In this document: positions 1 to 5,446 of the stretch, piece after piece
Layout of the letters: each line of letters starts with the position of its first letter
Numbering within the stretch: position 1 is the stretch's first letter
NCBI GenBank assembly: GCA_031422675.1
Contig: JANPMG010000051.1
Location: forward strand, 1-6,297
Reading direction: 5' to 3'
Origin: JAENVU01 sp031422675
GTDB lineage: Bacteria > Actinomycetota > Acidimicrobiia > IMCC26256 > JAENVU01
DNA: 6,297 nt
Program-made: the position numbers and the translations under genes
The notes under the pieces: model-generated
Databases searched by the model: none
What the model saw: only the letters and a program-made list of their open reading frames with translations
What the model was told of the DNA's origin: nothing

Positions 1-303
1 GTCGCCGCGAGACCCGTAGAGGTGGTTATGCATCCGCTTCGTCACATCGAAGAACGCGCCATCACCTTCGATCACCACCCACCGCGCGTCGACGCCGACG
101 CCGCGCACATACGCCAGCAACGTCTGGAGCAGCTCGGCGACTCCGCCACCCGACGCGGTCGAGTTCACGTTCACGACCCGACGGCCCATGAGTCTGGCGC
201 GCGCACTCGCGGCCACGAACTCGAACCGAGTGGCCCGTTCCGGGCCGATCAGATCCTCGAGGCGGTGGGGATCCAGCGCCTCGACGTCGACCTCATGCAA
301 CAT
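1..303 (-). CDS. treT: TreT-like trehalose synthase, GT4 glycosyltransferase (N-terminal part, cut by window edge)
   Basis: The gene reads leftwards from ATG at 303-301 and stays open for 101 codons to base 1, so the C-terminal part, which would hold the nucleotide-sugar binding lobe, is outside the window. Visible motifs are VNSTASGGGVAELL (residues 46-59), the glycine-rich N-terminal acceptor-side signature of TreT-type enzymes, then WVVIEGDGAFF (75-85) and TKRMHNHLYG (88-97). These match the order seen in archaeal and bacterial TreT, where the same stretches read approximately VNST..GGGVAE, WFVIEG..FF and TK..HN.L.G. Family knowledge: TreT makes trehalose in the cytoplasm from an NDP-glucose and glucose; related GT4 members are trehalose phosphorylases, so the exact reaction cannot be fixed from this fragment. 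An AAGGAG Shine-Dalgarno 6 nt upstream supports the start. It lies 139 bp beyond ligB on the same strand. Confidence 0.85.
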   Translation of the reverse strand, partial: MLHEVDVEALDPHRLEDLIGPERATRFEFVAASARARLMGRRVVNVNSTASGGGVAELLQTLLAYVRGVGVDARWVVIEGDGAFFDVTKRMHNHLYGSRGD

Positions 304-309
304 CGTCGT

Positions 310-315
310 CTCCTT
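310..315 (-). promoter_or_regulatory. Ribosome binding site of the treT-like gene
   Basis: On the minus strand the sequence reads AAGGAG, then six bases (ACGACG), then ATG at 303-301. It is a near-consensus Shine-Dalgarno at standard spacing and fixes the start of the truncated glycosyltransferase gene. Confidence 0.75.
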
Positions 316-400
316 CGCTTCTCACCGGCGCTCCGCATCCTTCGTGAGAGATTCTCCTCCGTCGCGCTTCAACCTACGGTCGAACCCTGATCGCTCGGTA

Positions 401-414
401 GAGCCCAAAGTCCC
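401..414 (-). promoter_or_regulatory. Weak DosR/DevR-box-like motif upstream of the treT-like gene
   Basis: The minus strand reads GGGACTTTGGGCTC, about 100 bp upstream of the treT-like start. The published mycobacterial dormancy box core is GGGACTWWAGTCCC; 11 of 14 positions agree, but the right half-site is degraded and the outer flanks of the 20-base consensus do not match. A DosR-type regulator would fit a stress-linked trehalose gene, but this is a by-eye motif hit and may be chance. Confidence 0.2.
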
Positions 415-417
415 TCG

Positions 418-438
418 CCAATCGGATCGATCCGTTGG
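418..438 (-). terminator. Candidate hairpin after ligB
   Basis: Starting four bases after the ligB stop, the minus strand can form an 8-bp stem: CCAA pairs with TTGG and CGGA with TCCG, closed by a TCGA loop, with one unpaired A on the 3' arm. The inner 12 bases (423-434) are a perfect palindrome, CGGATCGATCCG. There is no run of T after it, so it would be a U-less actinobacterial-type terminator or an mRNA 3'-end stabiliser. The palindrome could instead be an operator for the downstream treT-like gene. Confidence 0.35.
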
Positions 439-442
439 TCGG

Positions 443-1960
443 TCAGCTGCGGGCCCGCGGGAGCAGGGCGCGGATGGCGTCGAGGGTGTCGGCCTCGGCG
501 AGACCCTTATCGTCGCGATAGCGACGAACGCGGGCGAAGCGGAGGGTTACGCCACCGGGATATCGCGTCGACACCTGCGCACCGTCCACTGCGATCTCGA
601 CGACCTGCGCATGTCGAACGAAGACGAAGCGTCCCTCTCGGTGGGTCTCGAGGCTGAGGAATCGCTCGGTTTGCCACGCGAGCAGCTCGTCGGTGAGGCC
701 CTTGAACGTCTTGCCGACCATCACCGGGACGCCGTCTGGCCCGAGTGCGCCGAGATGCAGGTTCGACAGCAACCCGCGCCGCCGTCCCGATCCCCACTCG
801 ACGGCGAGGACCACAAGGTCGAGCGTGTGCACGGGTTTCACCTTGCGCCAGGCGCGGCCCCGCCGTCCCGCGGCGTAGATGGACGAGAGCGACTTGACCA
901 TCGCGCCCTCGTGCCCGGTCGTCAGCGCGTCGTCGAGCAGGCGTTGTGCGACGTCGGCGTCGTCGGTGTGTACGGACGGGACTCGGCGTAGGGCGGGGAG
1001 TGTGTCCATCGCCGCCAGTCGGTCGATCAGCGGCTCGTCGATGAGATCGCGACCGTCGAGATGGAGGATGTCGAACCACGATGCGTCCAACGTGACCGGG
1101 CCGGGACCGCTGCGGCGCCCGAAGGTGCTCGCCGAGTCCTGGAACGCCTCGGGTAGACCTGCTTCGGTCACGCCCATGACCTCGCCGTCGAGCACTACGG
1201 ACTCGACTGGAAGCGAACGGAGCGCCTCGACCACCGACGGCATGCGATCGGTCACGTCGTTGAGGTTGCGGGTGAAGAGGTGCACCCGGTGGCCGAGTCG
1301 GTGGGCCTGGATCCGCACGCCGTCGAGCTTCCACTCGACTGATGCGAGGCTGGTGGTGCCGAGCGCGTCAGCGACGTCGGTTGCGGCGGCGGCCAGCATC
1401 GGTTGCACGGCGACGCCGACGCGGAGCTGCACCCGCTCGAGTGCAGCGCGACCGTCGGTGAGTGCGCAGTGCGCGGTCCCGGGCAGATCGCCACTCAGCA
1501 TCGCGGCGCGGCGGACGAGCGCGGCGGGGACCTCGGCCGCGACCGCGACCGCGTCGGTCATGAGTCCGGCCAGCGCACCCTGGCGGAGCTCGCCGGTCAA
1601 GAGTTGCCGGACGAACGCTGCCTCCTCGGCGGTGAGGTCGGCGTCGAGTGCGACGATGACTTCGGCGCGCTGAGTTTCCGATCCAGGGCCCGCGCACGCT
1701 TCGAGCCGGTCGAGTGCTTCGTCGAAATCTCGGATCCCGAGCGTCGGTGTGCTCGCGCTCCCCGTCAGCGCAGACGCTCGCGCCCACCCGACTCCGATCC
1801 GGCCCTGGCGGGGCACCCCCGTCAGCGACGCGACTACGACGACGATCTCGTCGGGACTGAGCTCGCGGAGAAAGGTCGCGAGTTTGCCGACCTTGGCCCG
1901 CCGTGACGACGTCGCAGTGAGAGTCGCGGACGTGGCGACCAGGTCGGCGAGGAGCGTCAT
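443..1960 (-). CDS. ligB: ATP-dependent DNA ligase LigB
   Basis: This 505-residue cytoplasmic enzyme seals nicks in DNA using ATP through a covalent lysyl-AMP intermediate. The N-terminal ligase domain occupies about residues 1-175 (LTGELRQGALAGLMTDAV at 121-138 is typical). The nucleotidyltransferase core has motif I EWKLDGVRIQAH with catalytic K211, motif III around VVLDGE (255-260), WFDILHLDG (295-303), motif IV GHEGAMVK (349-356) and motif V WRKVKP (371-376). The OB-fold ends with RFARVRRYRDDK (474-485). Length and motif spacing agree with mycobacterial LigB (about 507 residues), and the N-terminus aligns with that protein from the ATG at 1960-1958, which is why this start was chosen although no clear Shine-Dalgarno precedes it and the frame stays open far upstream. 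In mycobacteria LigB is dispensable beside the NAD-dependent LigA. No Ku, LigD or other repair gene is adjacent here. Confidence 0.93.
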   Translation of the reverse strand: MTLLADLVATSATLTATSSRRAKVGKLATFLRELSPDEIVVVVASLTGVPRQGRIGVGWARASALTGSASTPTLGIRDFDEALDRLEACAGPGSETQRAEVIVALDADLTAEEAAFVRQLLTGELRQGALAGLMTDAVAVAAEVPAALVRRAAMLSGDLPGTAHCALTDGRAALERVQLRVGVAVQPMLAAAATDVADALGTTSLASVEWKLDGVRIQAHRLGHRVHLFTRNLNDVTDRMPSVVEALRSLPVESVVLDGEVMGVTEAGLPEAFQDSASTFGRRSGPGPVTLDASWFDILHLDGRDLIDEPLIDRLAAMDTLPALRRVPSVHTDDADVAQRLLDDALTTGHEGAMVKSLSSIYAAGRRGRAWRKVKPVHTLDLVVLAVEWGSGRRRGLLSNLHLGALGPDGVPVMVGKTFKGLTDELLAWQTERFLSLETHREGRFVFVRHAQVVEIAVDGAQVSTRYPGGVTLRFARVRRYRDDKGLAEADTLDAIRALLPRARS

Positions 1961-2115
1961 CGCCGCGCGGGCTCGGTCACCGTCGTCATGTCCCGACGCT
2001 ACCCACGAGGTCGGGTGCAACGCGTCGTCGGAGTTGTCCGTGAGATCCTCGACGAACTCGGCGCCGTGAAGTCCGTCGCCAATCACAGCCGCAGAACGGT
2101 CGCCGGTGTCGTGGG
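1961..2115. other. Spacer between tetR and ligB, no convincing gene
   Basis: This 155-bp stretch lies between two minus-strand genes. The ligB frame is open through it, but the part upstream of the ligB ATG does not resemble the ligase family. A 57-codon plus-strand ORF starts at 1988 but runs antisense into the end of tetR and has no ribosome binding site. No recognisable promoter or hairpin was found. Confidence 0.5.
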
Positions 2116-2772
2116 TCAGAGCAGCGCAGCCGTGATCGCGTCCGAGGTGAACCGCGCGTAACGACGGACCGACCAGCCGCGCCGACGCACGAGGACGTCG
2201 TAGAGATCGGGCGCTGTGTAGGTCCACATGATGTCCCTGGCCTCGGCGCGCGAGACCCCAGGGCGGAGCGCGTCCAGGCGGTCCAGTGTTCGAGCGTTCT
2301 CGGCCATCCGGGACAGGCGATTGACCTCGAGCTCGGCGAAAAGCGCCGCCGCGGCGGAATCGTGAGCGGAGACATCGCGGAGCAACAAGAGAATCGGCGA
2401 CACCCGAGGCGCAACCTCGACCATGAGTTCGCCCCATGCGGCGACGACACCGCGACCGTCGGACACTGCGTCGCGCAGCGCCTCGGACCGGTGCTCTGCA
2501 TGCTCCGGCGCGTCGGGATCACCCTGCAACGCACGGGACACGAGGGTCCGCACGATGCCCGACTTCCCGCCGAAGGTCTTGTAGATCGTCGCCGTCGACA
2601 CTTTGGCGTCGGTGGCGATGACCTCGACGGTTGTCGCCGCGTATCCGACGGTCGAAAAGCGCGTCCACGCGGCGTCGAGCACCGACTCGCGCAGCCGATG
2701 GGCGGACACCTGCCGTCCAGTCGCGTCATACCGGCGCCGCTTGACGGGAACGTCACTTCGCGGGACACTCAT
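2116..2772 (-). CDS. TetR/AcrR-family transcriptional regulator
   Basis: The product is 218 residues, a normal size for the family. A basic N-terminal tail (KRRRYDATGRQ, 11-21) precedes the DNA-binding domain at about residues 27-75. Its helix-turn-helix is clear: TTVEVIATDAKVSTATIYKTF (47-67) followed by GGKSGIV, matching the TetR pattern of I-A..A.VS..TIY..F..K..L. The remaining mostly helical part should be the ligand-binding and dimerisation domain; its ligand cannot be read from the sequence. The ATG at 2772-2770 has only a weak GGAA upstream, but no other in-frame ATG or GTG start lies nearby before the HTH. It is divergent from the NTF2-like/oxidoreductase operon with 36 bp between starts, so it most likely represses that operon and itself. 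That target is inferred from layout. Confidence 0.92.
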   Translation of the reverse strand: MSVPRSDVPVKRRRYDATGRQVSAHRLRESVLDAAWTRFSTVGYAATTVEVIATDAKVSTATIYKTFGGKSGIVRTLVSRALQGDPDAPEHAEHRSEALRDAVSDGRGVVAAWGELMVEVAPRVSPILLLLRDVSAHDSAAAALFAELEVNRLSRMAENARTLDRLDALRPGVSRAEARDIMWTYTAPDLYDVLVRRRGWSVRRYARFTSDAITAALL

Positions 2773-2808
2773 TTGATTCCATGCTACTAGATTGAAATTG
2801 AGGTCTCG
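2773..2808. promoter_or_regulatory. AT-rich divergent promoter/operator region between tetR and the NTF2-like gene
   Basis: These 36 bases contain only 14 G or C, far below the surroundings, and must carry or overlap promoters for both directions. On the minus strand TCGAGA (2809-2804) and TAGCAT (2786-2781) are separated by 17 bases, a possible -35/-10 pair for tetR; its -35 would overlap the start codon of the divergent gene. On the plus strand TAGATT (2788-2793) could be a -10, without a good -35. The Shine-Dalgarno of the plus-strand gene is GAGG at 2800-2803, five bases before ATG. The element TCAAT occurs twice in near-direct repeat on the minus strand, but no convincing operator palindrome is visible. 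Confidence 0.5.
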
Positions 2809-3228
2809 ATGTCCACTCCCGAGCACGTTGTCGATCGGCTTTGCGACGCCACGAACCGTCACGACCTCGACGCGCTCACCCGGTGTTTCGCAGTCGAGTA
2901 CCGCAATCAGACCCCTGCCCATCCGACCCGGAGCTTCGTCGGCCGCTCCCAAGTACGGCGCAACTGGGAGCAAATGTTCGGCGCCATGCCGGACCTCAGT
3001 GCGTCGATCACCGCGCGCGCCGTTGCCGGCGACTCCGTCTGGTCCGAATGGGAGATGCGCGGAACCCGGCCTGACGGACAGCCGCATCTCATGCGAGGGG
3101 TGATCGTCTTCGGGGTCCGAGACCAGGAGATCGCCGACGCTCGCTTCTACCTCGAAACCGTTGACGCCGATCCCTGCGGCATCGACACCGAAGTCGCGCG
3201 TCTCGTGGGCGGGGACGACGCATCGTGA
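2809..3228 (+). CDS. NTF2-like / SnoaL-like family protein
   Basis: The 139-residue product has the length and pattern of a single NTF2-fold (cone-shaped alpha+beta barrel) domain of the SnoaL-like type. An N-terminal helix with NRHDLDALTRCFA (16-28) is followed by FVGRSQVRRNW (43-53), then MPDLSASITARAVAGDSVWSEWEMRG (60-85) and DGQPHLMRGVIVFGVRD (89-105), ending with IADARFYLETVD (108-119). The order of short helix, G-R-x-x-V segment, PDL and VWSEWE strands is characteristic. Members include polyketide cyclases, isomerases, limonene-epoxide-hydrolase-like enzymes and many small-ligand proteins; the substrate here is unknown. No signal peptide is visible. GAGG five bases upstream supports the ATG. 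It is first in an operon whose second gene overlaps by four bases, and it is divergent from the TetR gene. Confidence 0.85.
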   Translation: MSTPEHVVDRLCDATNRHDLDALTRCFAVEYRNQTPAHPTRSFVGRSQVRRNWEQMFGAMPDLSASITARAVAGDSVWSEWEMRGTRPDGQPHLMRGVIVFGVRDQEIADARFYLETVDADPCGIDTEVARLVGGDDAS

Positions 3229-3683
3229 CCCGTACGAAGTCAGGTCCGATTCGTGATGCGCGTCCACCGGAGCCGCTCGTGCGCGTCTTGAACCCGATCG
3301 TGCGGACGTTGTTGCGATCGCCGGTCGGCTCTCGGATTCGACCGCTGGCGTTGCTCGATTTCGCGGGCCGACGCACTGGGCGCCGTCGACGGGTCGTGGT
3401 GGCGTGGCACGAGCTCGACAGCCGCAGGTTCGTCGTCACTCCGGCCGGTTGGCGGGCGAACTTCGACGGCGGCGCCTCGGCAACGGTCCGTCACCGCGGC
3501 GTTTCTCGAACGATGATCGGCACGCTCGAGTCCGACCCGAGCAAGGTCGCGCGCGTACTGCGGCAACTGTTCGATGCCGGAAGCCCACCCAAGTCGGTCG
3601 GTCTCGCGATCGAGGGCGGCCACGTCGTCACCGCCCACGACGTCGTTGCGGTAAGACGGGCCGTCGTGTGGTTCGACCCCTGA
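3225..3683 (+). CDS. Deazaflavin (F420)-dependent nitroreductase-family protein, DUF385/Ddn-like
   Basis: The product is 152 residues, typical for the small split-beta-barrel oxidoreductases related to mycobacterial Ddn. An amphipathic N-terminal stretch VRVLNPIVRTLLRSP (19-33) precedes the signature LLDFAGRRTGRRRRVVVAW (43-61), equivalent to the GR.SG..R segment that contacts the cofactor in this family. WRANFDGGASATVRHRG (76-92) corresponds to the usual W..N...NP.V.V stretch. Family members use reduced F420 to reduce quinones, unsaturated lactones or nitroaromatics; some bind flavins or heme, so F420 use is inferred. The start is GTG, and GTGA overlaps the stop of the upstream gene, a layout favouring coupled translation. 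The unusually arginine-rich cofactor loop and the lack of the more usual NP after W..N are worth noting. The natural substrate is unknown. Confidence 0.78.
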   Translation: MTRTKSGPIRDARPPEPLVRVLNPIVRTLLRSPVGSRIRPLALLDFAGRRTGRRRRVVVAWHELDSRRFVVTPAGWRANFDGGASATVRHRGVSRTMIGTLESDPSKVARVLRQLFDAGSPPKSVGLAIEGGHVVTAHDVVAVRRAVVWFDP

Positions 3684-3700
3684 CCCACCCGCTGGGCAGG
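3679..3700 (+). terminator. Candidate hairpin at the end of the NTF2-like/oxidoreductase operon
   Basis: CCTG (3679-3682) pairs with CAGG (3697-3700) and CCCA (3684-3687) with TGGG (3693-3696), around a CCCGC loop, with one bulged A at 3683. The stem includes the stop codon of the oxidoreductase gene. No T-run follows, so a classical Rho-independent terminator is not shown; a U-less terminator or an RNA stabiliser is possible. Confidence 0.35.
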
Positions 3701-3721
3701 AGTCAACCCAGGACCTAATGT
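3693..3721 (+). promoter_or_regulatory. Possible promoter of the MFS exporter gene
   Basis: TGGGCA (3693-3698) and TAATGT (3716-3721) are separated by exactly 17 bases; they match the sigma-70-type -35 consensus at four of six positions and the TANNNT -10 pattern. The -35 would lie inside the 3' arm of the candidate hairpin. It is a weak call, and it conflicts with the possible leader ORF that starts at 3718, since a transcript from this promoter would begin downstream of that start codon. Confidence 0.25.
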
Positions 3722-3744
3722 GCGCCGCTTATGCCGACGGGTGA
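3718..3744 (+). promoter_or_regulatory. Possible 8-codon leader ORF before the MFS exporter
   Basis: ATG at 3718 opens a reading frame MCAAYADG ending in TGA at 3742-3744. AGGA (3710-3713) lies four bases before its start. Its stop overlaps the Shine-Dalgarno of the exporter gene (GAGGA, 3743-3747), so a ribosome terminating or stalling here could affect exporter translation. Short leader peptides regulate some drug-resistance genes, but an ORF this short may be chance. Confidence 0.22.
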
Positions 3745-3747
3745 GGA
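3743..3747 (+). promoter_or_regulatory. Ribosome binding site of the MFS exporter
   Basis: GAGGA stands six bases before ATG at 3754-3756 and fixes this start. It overlaps the TGA stop of the short upstream ORF. Confidence 0.65.
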
Positions 3748-3753
3748 CATCAG

Positions 3754-5367
3754 ATGAGTTCGTCCCCGCGGAGCCGGTGGCTCGTTCTCGGCGTGTTGTG
3801 CGTTGCCGTGTTCACCACGATGGTGGACACCTCGATTGTCAATGTGGCGCTGCCCACGCTCGTACGGGATCTGAATGCGTCCACCCGCGATCTGCTCTGG
3901 GTCGTCGACTCGTACAACCTCGTGTTCGGCGCGCTCGTCCTCGTCTGCGGGAGCTTGAGTGATCGGTTCGGCCGAAAGGGAGCGCTGATCCTCGGGTTGG
4001 CGATCTTCGGCGTGGCCAGCGCGCTCGGGGCGTTTGCAAGTAGCTCCACCCAACTGATCGCCGCCCGCAGCGTCATGGGCGTGGGCGCGGCGCTGGTGTT
4101 CCCAGCGACGCTCTCGATCATCTCCAACGTGTTCACCGATCGCACCGAGCGCGCCACCGCAATCGGCGCGTGGGGTGCGACGGCCGGTCTCGCGGTGGCC
4201 GTCGGTCCGATCACCGGCGGTGCGCTGCTCAACTGGTTCTGGTGGGGCAGCATCTTCCTCGCCCTGGTGCCGGTGGCGCTGGTGGCGCTCGGCTTGGTCG
4301 TTCTGGTCGTGCCGGAATCGAAGGATCCATCGGTCCCGCCGCTCGACCGCCGCGGCTTCTTCCTTTCGATCGTCGGCCTCGGCACGCTTGTGTACACGAT
4401 CATCGAAGCGCCCGGTCACGGTTGGCTGACCGCGCGCACCCTCGGCGGATTCGCATTCGCCGCGGTGGCGCTCATCGTGTTCGTGGTGGTGGAGAGTCGC
4501 CGGCCGTTCCCGATGCTCGACGTCTCGCTGTTCCGGAATCTTCGGTTCTCGGCGGCGAGCGGCGCGGTTGCCGTTGCGTTCTTCTCCCTCTTCGGGTTCC
4601 TGTTCCTGGCCACGCAGTATTTCCAGTTCGCGAAGGGCTACAGCGCGCTGGGCACCGGGGTGCGCATGCTCCCGGTCGCGATCTCGGTGGGCGTCATGGC
4701 GTTGGTGGGTACGCAACTCGCGATCCGGCTCGGGAATCGGCTCGTGGTGTCCTCGGGGCTCGGGATCATGAGCGTCGCGTTCCTCTGGTTCTCCACCGAC
4801 ACCGGATCCACGTCGTATCTCGTCCTCGCGGCACAGCTGGTGGTCGCCGGCATCGGCATCGGGCTCACGTCGGCGCCGGCCACCGAAGCCATCATGGACG
4901 TGGTGCCCGCCGCACAAGCCGGCATCGGTTCGGCCGTGAACGATGCCACCCGAGAGATCGGCGGAACCCTCGGGGTTGCTGTGATCGGCAGTGTGTTCAC
5001 CTCGTTGTACGTGGGGGCGTTCGACCGGCTCGGGTCGGCCGGGTCGTTCCCCGCGAGCGCGCTCGACGCCGCGCGCGGCTCGTTGGGCGCGGCCGAAGCG
5101 GTGGCTGCGCAGCTGCGGGGTACGAATCTTGCCGGTGGACGCTCGCTCCTGGACGTGGCGACGGACGGGTTCTTCGACGGCTTCGCCGCCGGCAGTCTGC
5201 TCGCCGCGGGCGTGACGCTCGCGGGTTGTGTCGCCGCCGCGTTGCTCCTCCCGGGCCCGCTCACAGAGATCGACCTCACCGCCGAAGACACCGTGGATGT
5301 GCGGGGCGCGGAGCCGCTCGGTCTGGTGGCGGCGTCGCGGGACGACCTGCTGCCGGCGCGTCGCTGA
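3754..5367 (+). CDS. MFS drug efflux transporter, DHA2 family (EmrB/QacA type, 14 TM)
   Basis: This 537-residue inner-membrane protein has the length and hydrophobic pattern of a 14-segment proton-antiport multidrug exporter. TM1 (about 9-33) carries the DHA2 motif MVDTSIVNVALP (23-34) with D25. Motif A in the loop after TM2 is GSLSDRFGRKGA (66-77). R105 in IAARSVMGVGAAL marks the motif B region in TM4, and motif C in TM5 is the antiporter signature AVGPITGGALL (149-159). A central TM pair typical of 14-TM members follows around 203-247, and the second half contains conserved GSAVNDATREIGGTLGVAV (392-410). A longer soluble loop (about 422-470) precedes the last TM (about 475-500), and the tail is short and acidic. 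The substrate is unknown; antibiotics, dyes, or natural products are usual for the family. The ATG has a good Shine-Dalgarno. No dedicated regulator is directly adjacent; the TetR gene is two genes upstream on the other strand. Confidence 0.93.
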   Translation: MSSSPRSRWLVLGVLCVAVFTTMVDTSIVNVALPTLVRDLNASTRDLLWVVDSYNLVFGALVLVCGSLSDRFGRKGALILGLAIFGVASALGAFASSSTQLIAARSVMGVGAALVFPATLSIISNVFTDRTERATAIGAWGATAGLAVAVGPITGGALLNWFWWGSIFLALVPVALVALGLVVLVVPESKDPSVPPLDRRGFFLSIVGLGTLVYTIIEAPGHGWLTARTLGGFAFAAVALIVFVVVESRRPFPMLDVSLFRNLRFSAASGAVAVAFFSLFGFLFLATQYFQFAKGYSALGTGVRMLPVAISVGVMALVGTQLAIRLGNRLVVSSGLGIMSVAFLWFSTDTGSTSYLVLAAQLVVAGIGIGLTSAPATEAIMDVVPAAQAGIGSAVNDATREIGGTLGVAVIGSVFTSLYVGAFDRLGSAGSFPASALDAARGSLGAAEAVAAQLRGTNLAGGRSLLDVATDGFFDGFAAGSLLAAGVTLAGCVAAALLLPGPLTEIDLTAEDTVDVRGAEPLGLVAASRDDLLPARR

Positions 5368-5386
5368 GAACTCGACTCCGTCGCCG

Positions 5387-5410
5387 GCGGTACGAACGAC
5401 GCGGTACCGT
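5387..5410 (+). promoter_or_regulatory. GCGGTAC direct repeat with possible -10 before the histidine kinase
   Basis: GCGGTAC occurs at 5387-5393 and again at 5401-5407, a 14-base period, and the second copy extends to the palindrome CGGTACCG (5402-5409). TACCGT (5405-5410) fits a TANNNT -10, but no good -35 is seen. The repeat could bind a regulator, for example one autoregulating the two-component genes, but this is inference from position only. Confidence 0.22.
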
Positions 5411-5446
5411 GCCCGAGATGGACCGCAGGCGGGTTCGTTGAGCCCG

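Noticed and set aside
22..390. 122-codon plus-strand frame over the treT-like gene
   Set aside because: The minus strand carries recognisable TreT motifs and a good ribosome binding site; the plus-strand translation is not protein-like.
188..991. 267-codon plus-strand frame across treT-like and ligB
   Set aside because: It crosses two well-supported minus-strand genes and their spacer and shows no protein-like features.
2773..2808. Palindromic TetR operator in the divergent gap
   Set aside because: The best inverted match (ATTTGATT against ATTGAAAT) agrees at only six of eight positions, too weak to call an operator.
2773..3267. N-terminal extension of the TetR protein up to base 3267
   Set aside because: The extra stretch is antisense to the NTF2-like gene and has no family similarity; the ATG at 2772 gives a normal TetR length.
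5379..5401. Terminator hairpin after the MFS exporter (CGTCG/CGACG)
   Set aside because: Only five base pairs with a 13-base loop and no T-run, so it is not supported as a terminator.
4170..5441. 423-codon plus-strand frame inside the MFS exporter
   Set aside because: It is frame-shifted relative to the exporter and gives an arginine/glycine/alanine-rich shadow without membrane segments, although it overlaps a membrane protein gene.
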